Origin: Thermoleophilia bacterium
GTDB lineage: Bacteria > Actinomycetota > Thermoleophilia > Gaiellales > Gaiellaceae
DNA: 11,664 bases
Reading direction: 5' to 3'
Assembly: GCA_014534415.1 (NCBI GenBank)
Contig: JACVRM010000059.1
Location: forward strand, 1 to 11,664
A program made the translations under genes and the position numbers. Within the stretch, counting starts at the first letter, position 1. The number at the start of each line of letters is the position of its first letter. The notes beneath the pieces were generated by a model, which was not told the DNA's origin, did no database searches, and saw only the letters and a program-made list of their open reading frames with translations. This document shows, one piece after another, positions 1 through 5,788 of the stretch.

Positions 1-1
1 C

Positions 2-667
<666 letters not shown>

Positions 668-672
668 TCACG

Positions 673-696
673 GGTCCCTGGACACGTCCAGGGACC
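673..696. repeat. 24-base near-perfect palindrome in the mreB-mreC gap
   Basis: Two 11-base arms (673-683 GGTCCCTGGAC and 686-696 GTCCAGGGACC) are exact reverse complements separated by two bases. As RNA it would form a tight hairpin, but no T-run follows, so it is a poor intrinsic terminator. Its right arm lies where a -35 element would fall for the -10-like hexamer at 714-719, so it could instead be a protein-binding operator or a dispersed palindromic repeat. I see no second copy in the window. Confidence 0.7.
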
Positions 697-713
697 TGGT
701 CAAACCGCTGCTT

Positions 714-719
714 TAATCT
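714..719 (+). promoter_or_regulatory. Candidate -10 element for mreC (possibly leaderless)
   Basis: TAATCT matches the actinobacterial TANNNT -10 pattern and ends 8 bases before the mreC GTG at 728, so transcription would be expected to begin at or next to the start codon. The only Shine-Dalgarno-like bases (GGAA, 720-723) are just 4 bases from the start, which is too close to work well. No good TTGACA-like -35 is present; the palindrome arm occupies that position. This is a motif-based inference. Confidence 0.35.
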
Positions 720-727
720 GGAACCCC

Positions 728-1678
728 GTGCCCCGCAATAGAAGCGTCCGGCTTGCAACTTTGGGCGCGTCGGCTCAGCGCACTGCCTCCTCCTCGTACA
801 GCGCCCGGGCTAACGGCGCCCTCAGGCGTCGCGTCGTCATCGTCGCGCTCGTCGTCGCTTCGCTTGCCATGATCACGGGCTATTTCCGCGAGTCGGAGGG
901 CGGGGTGCTCCACGACATGCAGAGCGCGGGCGCCCGCGCGCTCGAGCCGTTTCAGATCGGCGCCGCGCGGCTCGTTCTCCCCTTCCGCGACGCCTGGGGC
1001 TGGTTCGACGGCCTCATCGATGCCAAGTCGGAGAACGAGAAGCTGCGCAGCCAGGTGGACGAGTACCGTGCGGCGCTCGTCGAGGCGAGGTCACGGCCCG
1101 GCCCGGCGCCCGACGTCACCGACGCGACGCGCGTCGCCGCGGCGCCGCGCTATCCCGACTTCAGGTTGCTCGCGGCCGACGTCATATTCGACGGGATGGG
1201 CTATCAGCAGCAGATCGTCATCTCGGCCGGGTCCCGCGACGGCGTCCACCGCTACGACCCGGTCATCGCGCGGCGCGGCAAGGTCCTCGTCGGGCACGTC
1301 TCGAAGGTTGCCGCCAGTACGGCGGTCGTGACTCTGATCACCGACCGCTCGAGCGCCGTGTCGGCGTACGTGCTGGAGCGCAGGGCGAAGGGCAGCGTGC
1401 GCGGCCGCGGGCCGCAGCACTCGACCGTCTACCTCGACCGCGTGCCCAAGCAGGAGGTCGTGCGGCTCGGCGACGAGGTCGTCACGGCGGGGCGGCTGTC
1501 GGGCGAGAACTACCCCTCGTTCTACCCGCGCGGCATCGCGATCGGGAAGGTCACGGCGGTGCACCAGAGCGACACGCACACGTTCAAGCTCGTACACGTC
1601 ACGCCGTACGCGGACCTGTCCGGGCTCGACCGCGTCGTCGTCCTGCTCCCCCGCAAGCCGCTGCCCGTGCTGCCGTGA
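728..1678 (+). CDS. mreC: Rod shape-determining protein MreC
   Basis: Bitopic membrane protein that links the MreB cytoskeleton to the periplasmic/extracellular part of the elongasome and activates PBP2-RodA. The 316 residues show a basic cytoplasmic N-terminus, one membrane segment (about residues 36-53), a charged coiled-coil stretch (about 96-122, around KSENEKLRSQVDEYRAAL), and a C-terminal beta-rich region. That region carries family motifs: VISAGSRDGV (164-173), ITDRSSAVSAYV (204-215), YPRGIAIGKV (266-275) and the closing VTPYADLSGLDRVVVL. The chosen start is GTG 728; it gives a normal N-terminus, although the ribosome-binding site is weak and the transcript may be leaderless. The stop overlaps the mreD start by four bases (GTGA). 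Confidence 0.95.
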   Translation: MPRNRSVRLATLGASAQRTASSSYSARANGALRRRVVIVALVVASLAMITGYFRESEGGVLHDMQSAGARALEPFQIGAARLVLPFRDAWGWFDGLIDAKSENEKLRSQVDEYRAALVEARSRPGPAPDVTDATRVAAAPRYPDFRLLAADVIFDGMGYQQQIVISAGSRDGVHRYDPVIARRGKVLVGHVSKVAASTAVVTLITDRSSAVSAYVLERRAKGSVRGRGPQHSTVYLDRVPKQEVVRLGDEVVTAGRLSGENYPSFYPRGIAIGKVTAVHQSDTHTFKLVHVTPYADLSGLDRVVVLLPRKPLPVLP

Positions 1679-2199
1679 CGGCGGACATCTTCAAGTCGGT
1701 ACCGCTTGTCTTCATGGCGGTGCTGCTGCAGCTCGCCGTGTTCTCGCCGATCGAGATCGCCGGCGGCGGCGCGGACGTCGTGCTGGTCGCCGTGGCGGTC
1801 ATCGCGCTGCTCGCCGGGTCGATCGTTGGCGCGGTTACCGGGTTCTGGGCCGGCTTCCTGCTCGACACGGCGACGCTCGGCACGCTCGGCTTCAGCTCGC
1901 TGCTCCTGACGCTCGTCGGCTACTGGTCCGGCCGCTACGGCGAGACGGCCGGCGGCGACCGCGCGCGCGCACCGCTGCTCGCGCTCGCCGCCGTCACCGC
2001 TGTCTACGCGCTCGGCGGCTTCCTGCTCAGCTTCATGCTCGGCGAGCCCACGTCGGCTCGCTGGATGCTCTTCGACACGCTCGTGCCGCAGGTGGCGCTG
2101 AACGTGCTGCTCACGCTGCCCGTCTACGCCGTCTGCCGCCGGCTGTTTGCCGCGCGCGACCGCCTGCGGACGGCGGAGGAGGTCGAGCTGCTTGGCTAG
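1675..2199 (+). CDS. mreD: Rod shape-determining protein MreD
   Basis: Small polytopic membrane protein of the elongasome and partner of MreC; the family is weakly conserved, so the call rests on position plus topology. The 174 residues contain about five hydrophobic segments (roughly 9-26, 34-60, 70-85, 99-121 and 134-153). The characteristic middle stretch GFWAGFLLDTATLGTLGF (57-74) contains the Asp and glycines typical of MreD. Start GTG 1675 lies in the four-base overlap GTGA with the mreC stop, implying coupled translation. The last codons overlap the mrdA start, and the 3' end of mreD supplies the mrdA ribosome-binding site. The charged cytoplasmic tail (RDRLRTAEEVELLG) therefore doubles as a translation signal. 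Confidence 0.92.
   Translation: MTADIFKSVPLVFMAVLLQLAVFSPIEIAGGGADVVLVAVAVIALLAGSIVGAVTGFWAGFLLDTATLGTLGFSSLLLTLVGYWSGRYGETAGGDRARAPLLALAAVTAVYALGGFLLSFMLGEPTSARWMLFDTLVPQVALNVLLTLPVYAVCRRLFAARDRLRTAEEVELLG
2175..2182 (+). promoter_or_regulatory. Shine-Dalgarno deciding the mrdA start
   Basis: GGAGGAGG inside the 3' end of mreD lies 9 bases before TTG 2192. This is the strongest anti-16S match near the gene and selects TTG 2192 over the in-frame TTG at 2147. Confidence 0.8.
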
Positions 2200-4195
2200 C
2201 ACGGATTACCGGGCTCGCGCGCGCAGCTTCCTGCCCCGCGACCCGCGCGTCGCGGAGCCGTACCGGCTCACACCGCGCCTCGCGTTCCGAATCGGGATCC
2301 TCGGCGCGCTCGCGCTGGCCGCATTCGCGCTGCTCGTGCTGCGTCTCTGGGCGCTCCAGGTCCTTTCGGGGGACGAGTACCTCCGCGTCGCACAGAACAA
2401 CCAGTTGCGGCGCATCCGTGTCGAGGCGCCGCGCGGCCAGGTCATCGATCGTCACGGCAAGCTGCTCGTGGACAACGCAAAAGCGACGTCCGTGCAGCTG
2501 TGGCCGGCGCAGCTCCCCAAGGACGCGCGCTACCGGGCGGTACGTCGAATCGCGCGTGTGCTGGGCGTCCCGCTCGCCGAGGTGCTGCGCAAGATCGAGC
2601 GTCAGAAACAGGATCCCGTGACGCCGATCACCCTCAAGGAAAACGTGCCGGACGAGGTCGTCCGCTTCCTGCTGGAGCGCCAGATGGACTTCCCGGGCGT
2701 CGCCGTACGCGATACCGGGATCCGCCGGTACCCGCTCGGCGACCTCGCCTCGCACGTCGTCGGCCACGTCGGCGAGATCACGAAGACCCAGCTGAAGGAG
2801 CTCGAGGGCTACCGGCTCGGCGACCGAATCGGCCAGCGCGGCGCCGAGGCGGCCTTCGACCGCTTCCTACGCGGCCGCCCGGGCCTTCAGCGGCTCCGGA
2901 TCGACTCGTCCGGCCGACCGCGCGGGGACCCGGTCACCGTTCAGGACCCCGTCGACGGCGACACCGTGCGCCTGACGCTCGACCTCGAGCTTCAGCGCGC
3001 CGCCGAAGATGCGATCGAGTACGGCATCGGGCTCGCGCACGAGAATGACAACTGGTACGCCGACGGCGGAGCCGCGGTCGCGCTCGACCCCCGCAACGGC
3101 GAGGTGCTCGCTCTCGCCTCGCTGCCGACGTACGACCCGGGCGCGTACGTCAACCCGCGCAAGCGCGGCGAGCTGGCGAAGCTGGTGAACAAGTCGATCG
3201 CTGCCCGGCACAACTACCCGGGCCTGAACCGCGCGGTCGAGGGTCTCTATCCACCGGGCTCGACGTTCAAGCCGATCACGGCGCTGGCGGCGATCCAGGA
3301 GGGCGTGATCGGGCCGTACGACACGCTGCCGTGCGTCCCGGTCCTCTACTACGGGCGCGACCGTCATCCGTTCAGGAACTGGACGCCGAACGTCAACCAG
3401 GCGATGGATCTGCCGACCGCGCTCGAGCACTCGTGCGACACGTACTTCTACGAGCTCGGCTACAAGTTCTACAAGCTCCCGGCGACCCGCGGTCACCCGT
3501 TCCAGGAATGGGCGGCGCGCTGGGGCTTCGGGCGCCCGACGGGTCTCGACATCGGCGGCGAGCTGCCCGGCCTCCTGCCGACGCCCGAGTGGCGGGTGCG
3601 CACGTTCACCAAGGAGCGGTTCCCCAATACGTGGCAGCTCGACAGCCTGTGGAAGCCGGGCGACTCGATCCAGCTCGCCATCGGCCAGAAGGACCTGCTC
3701 GTCACGCCGCTCCAGATGGCGAGGTTCTACGCGACGATCGCGAACGGCGGCCGGCTGGTGCAGCCGCACCTGCTGCGCTGGATCGAGGAATCGGCAGGCC
3801 GGAACCGTGCGACGGCGCACGTTCGCCGCCGGTACATCGCCCCGCCGCCGCGCGAGAGCGGCATCGACCCGGGTGCGCTGTCCGCCGTCCAGCAGGGGCT
3901 CTACGCGGCCACGCACGGCACGAACGGCACGTCGACGCGCGTCTTCGGCACGTTCGAGGTGGACGTGGCGGGCAAGACCGGGACGGCCGAGAAGTTCGTC
4001 CCCGCGGCGGGCCGGCATGTCGACCAGTCGTGGTGGTGCGGGTACGGACCGGTCGAAGAGCCGACGCTGACCGTCTGCGTGGTGATCGAGAACGGCGGCT
4101 TCGGCGGCGAGGCGGCGGCGCCGGCGGCGCTCAAGATCTTCCAGAGGTACTTCAACGAGCAGGGCGGCAATCCGAGCCCGGTGCCGGCCGACTGA
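2192..4195 (+). CDS. mrdA: Penicillin-binding protein 2, class B peptidoglycan transpeptidase of the elongasome
   Basis: D,D-transpeptidase that cross-links lateral-wall peptidoglycan, working as a complex with RodA. The 667 residues comprise a cytoplasmic tail, a single membrane anchor (about 31-52), the pedestal domain opening with EAPRGQVIDRHGKLLVDN (78-95), and a C-terminal penicillin-binding domain. All three active-site motifs are visible: S357-T-F-K360 (nucleophile Ser357) in YPPGSTFKPITALA, S414-C-D416 in the second position, and K595-T-G597 in AGKTGTAEKF. The length is normal for PBP2. The TTG start at 2192 overlaps mreD by 8 bases and is preceded by GGAGGAGG. The stop TGA shares one base with the rodA ATG (TGATG). 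The PBP2 rather than FtsI assignment follows from the mre/rodA context and the overall sequence. Confidence 0.95.
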   Translation: MASTDYRARARSFLPRDPRVAEPYRLTPRLAFRIGILGALALAAFALLVLRLWALQVLSGDEYLRVAQNNQLRRIRVEAPRGQVIDRHGKLLVDNAKATSVQLWPAQLPKDARYRAVRRIARVLGVPLAEVLRKIERQKQDPVTPITLKENVPDEVVRFLLERQMDFPGVAVRDTGIRRYPLGDLASHVVGHVGEITKTQLKELEGYRLGDRIGQRGAEAAFDRFLRGRPGLQRLRIDSSGRPRGDPVTVQDPVDGDTVRLTLDLELQRAAEDAIEYGIGLAHENDNWYADGGAAVALDPRNGEVLALASLPTYDPGAYVNPRKRGELAKLVNKSIAARHNYPGLNRAVEGLYPPGSTFKPITALAAIQEGVIGPYDTLPCVPVLYYGRDRHPFRNWTPNVNQAMDLPTALEHSCDTYFYELGYKFYKLPATRGHPFQEWAARWGFGRPTGLDIGGELPGLLPTPEWRVRTFTKERFPNTWQLDSLWKPGDSIQLAIGQKDLLVTPLQMARFYATIANGGRLVQPHLLRWIEESAGRNRATAHVRRRYIAPPPRESGIDPGALSAVQQGLYAATHGTNGTSTRVFGTFEVDVAGKTGTAEKFVPAAGRHVDQSWWCGYGPVEEPTLTVCVVIENGGFGGEAAAPAALKIFQRYFNEQGGNPSPVPAD

Positions 4196-5400
4196 TGCTC
4201 GATTACTCGCAGCCTGCCCGCCTCGACCGCCGCGGCCGGCCCGGGCCCGTCCTCGAGCTCGGCCCGCTGCTTCGCCGCGTCGACTGGACGCTGATGATCG
4301 CGGTCGGCGCGCTCGTCGCGTACGGCCTCTGGATCCTCGACGGCGTGACCGCGAACGACGTCAGCGGCGATCCGAACTACTACGTCGCCCGCCAGGCGAC
4401 GTACGCGGCGGTCGGTACGGCAGGGTTCCTCGTCGCGCTGTTCGTCGACCCCGATCACTACCGGCGCGGCCGCACTGTGACGTACGGGCTCATGGTCGCA
4501 ACGCTCCTGGTCGTGCTGGTCGCCGGCGTCGAGGTGCGCGGGTCGACGCGCTGGCTCGAGTTGGGCGGCTTTCGCTTCCAGCCGTCCGAGTTCGGCAAGC
4601 TCCTGCTCGTCGTCTTCCTGGCCGGTTTCCTCGCCGACCGCGGCAAGCGTGCCGGCGAGAGCCGGACGACGCTGGCGGCCGTCGGCTTTGCGCTGGTGCC
4701 GGCGGTGCTCGTCTTCGTCCAGCCGGACGTCGGCAGCGCGCTCGTCTACGGCGCCGCGCTGGGAGCCGTCCTGTTCCTTGCAGGCGCGCGCTGGCTTCAG
4801 CTCGCGTGGCTCGCCGCCGGTGTGGCGGCCGTCGCGGTGTTCGTGCTCTGGGGTGGGCCCGCGATGGGCGTCGAGCTTCTCAAGCCGTACCAGGTGGAAC
4901 GGCTGACGGCGTTCTACAACCCGTCGCAGGATCCGGGCGGCGCGACCTACAACGTCAACCAGTCGCAAATCGCGGTCGGCGCCGGCGGCGTCACCGGTCG
5001 GGGGCCGTCAGGCGCGACGCAGACGAATCTCGACTACCTGCCGGAGCACGCGACGGACTTCGTGTTCGCGTCGCTCGCGGAGCAGCGGGGCTTTGTCGGA
5101 GCCTCGATCCTGCTCGCGCTCTACCTGCTCGTCGTGTGGCGCGCGCTCAACACCGTCGCCGTCGCACGGGACGCTTTCTCGGCGATCGTCGCGGGCGGCA
5201 TCGCCGTCGCGCTGCTCTTCCAGATCGTCGTCAACGTAGGAATGACGATCGGCATGGCGCCGGTGACGGGAATTCCGCTCCCGTTCGTCAGCGCCGGCGG
5301 CTCGTCGCTGATCACGAACCTCGTGGCCATGGGCATCCTCCAGGCGATCCATGCGCGCGGGCGCGCCGCAAGCCATCCAATCCGCATCCGGCGGGCCTAG
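4195..5400 (+). CDS. rodA: Peptidoglycan glycosyltransferase RodA (SEDS family)
   Basis: Polytopic membrane enzyme that polymerises lipid II into glycan strands during cell elongation, paired with PBP2. The 401 residues show about ten hydrophobic segments after a roughly 30-residue cytoplasmic N-terminus. SEDS hallmarks in order are GSTRWLELGGFRFQPSEFGK, FVQPDVGSALVYG, the long extracellular loop with QSQIAVGAGGVTGRGPSGAT and YLPEHATDFVFA, and the C-terminal GMAPVTGIPLPFVSAGGSSL. Asp288 in the PEHATDF motif corresponds to the conserved loop Asp thought to be catalytic in RodA. The start ATG 4195 overlaps the mrdA stop by one base. The same frame stays open far upstream through mrdA, but that is a GC-rich shadow. 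FtsW is the alternative paralogue; the neighbours favour RodA. Confidence 0.95.
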   Translation: MLDYSQPARLDRRGRPGPVLELGPLLRRVDWTLMIAVGALVAYGLWILDGVTANDVSGDPNYYVARQATYAAVGTAGFLVALFVDPDHYRRGRTVTYGLMVATLLVVLVAGVEVRGSTRWLELGGFRFQPSEFGKLLLVVFLAGFLADRGKRAGESRTTLAAVGFALVPAVLVFVQPDVGSALVYGAALGAVLFLAGARWLQLAWLAAGVAAVAVFVLWGGPAMGVELLKPYQVERLTAFYNPSQDPGGATYNVNQSQIAVGAGGVTGRGPSGATQTNLDYLPEHATDFVFASLAEQRGFVGASILLALYLLVVWRALNTVAVARDAFSAIVAGGIAVALLFQIVVNVGMTIGMAPVTGIPLPFVSAGGSSLITNLVAMGILQAIHARGRAASHPIRIRRA

Positions 5401-5430
5401 CCGGGCCTGCCGTCCGGTCGCGGTCCTACT

Positions 5431-5454
5431 CTCCGCGTCGTAGAGCGACGGAGG
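5431..5454 (+). promoter_or_regulatory. Hairpin overlapping the ribosome-binding site of the 65-codon gene
   Basis: CGTCG (5436-5440) and CGACG (5446-5450) flank a 5-base loop, and CTC (5431-5433) can extend the pairing to GAG (5451-5453) across a 2-base bulge. The right arm contains most of the GGAGG Shine-Dalgarno (5450-5454), so folding would occlude it. Whether it regulates translation is inference. Confidence 0.35.
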
Positions 5455-5461
5455 TGGCCGC

Positions 5462-5659
5462 ATGGCTACGAAACGCGAGGCAAACGAGCTCCTGCTGATC
5501 GAGGAAGCGGACGCGTGGTTCGAGTACCTCGAGGCGACTCGCGCCAAGTCGGCGGCGCGCTACGCCGAGATCGAGCCCTGGGCGTGGGCGCGGCTGGCGC
5601 AGCGTCTCCGGCTGATCCGCAGGCGGCGCGCCAAGCTTCCTCCCGCCGCGGCCGCGTGA
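5462..5659 (+). CDS. Small conserved-looking hypothetical protein (65 aa)
   Basis: Function unknown; I do not recognise a named family. It is supported as a real gene by a canonical GGAGG (5450-5454) placed 7 bases before an ATG, by filling the only sizeable space between rodA and rne, and by a protein-like composition. The product is soluble and probably all-helical. An acidic, aromatic N-terminal half (EEADAWFEYLEATRAK) is followed by EIEPWAWARLAQRLR and a strongly basic tail (RLIRRRRAK) ending in an alanine/proline run. Three tryptophans in 65 residues and the separation of acidic and basic halves suggest a structured small protein that could bind nucleic acid or a protein partner, but nothing shows which. 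It could be cotranscribed with rodA (61-base gap). Confidence 0.7.
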   Translation: MATKREANELLLIEEADAWFEYLEATRAKSAARYAEIEPWAWARLAQRLRLIRRRRAKLPPAAAA

Positions 5660-5668
5660 GCGTAGACC

Positions 5669-5696
5669 GAGGCGGCTGGTAGCCTCTGAGTAGGCT
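5669..5696 (+). promoter_or_regulatory. Two mutually exclusive short hairpins upstream of rne
   Basis: GAGGC (5669-5673) can pair with GCCTC (5682-5686), while AGCCT (5681-5685) can pair with AGGCT (5692-5696). The two pairings share the middle strand and cannot coexist. A TTTTT run follows at 5707-5711, but too far away for a standard terminator. The stems are only 5 bp, so this is a tentative structural note. Confidence 0.25.
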
Positions 5697-5725
5697 CATG
5701 CCGCAGTTTTTCGCACAAACATGCA

Positions 5726-5766
5726 GCGCGCGCCGCGCCGGCGGAGTCCCGGCTGCGGGCGCGCGC
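5726..5766 (+). promoter_or_regulatory. Strong GC-rich stem in the rne 5' leader
   Basis: GCGCGCGCC (5726-5734) and GGCGCGCGC (5758-5766) are exact complements, and GCCGG (5737-5741) pairs with CCGGC (5749-5753) inside, giving an extended two-part hairpin that ends 22 bases before the rne TTG. The Shine-Dalgarno AAGGAG (5776-5781) is left unpaired just downstream. In E. coli, structure in the rne leader mediates RNase E autoregulation; a similar role here is inference. Confidence 0.5.
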
Positions 5767-5788
5767 GCACACGACAAGGAGATGACTT

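Noticed and set aside
673..715. Intrinsic terminator after mreB
   Set aside because: The palindrome is strong, but no T-rich tract follows; the next bases are TGGTCAAACC.
2147..2191. Earlier TTG start for mrdA
   Set aside because: It would overlap mreD by 53 bases with no good Shine-Dalgarno and adds an Arg-rich segment untypical of PBP2; TTG 2192 has GGAGGAGG.
2867..4968. Long minus-strand frames across mrdA and rodA
   Set aside because: Typical antisense openness in high-GC DNA; composition is not protein-like and no motif is present.
3331..5400. 689-codon plus-strand frame running through mrdA into rodA, suggesting a longer RodA
   Set aside because: The upstream part is Arg/Gly/Pro-rich out-of-frame translation of mrdA. 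RodA begins naturally at ATG 4195 with an overlap to the mrdA stop.
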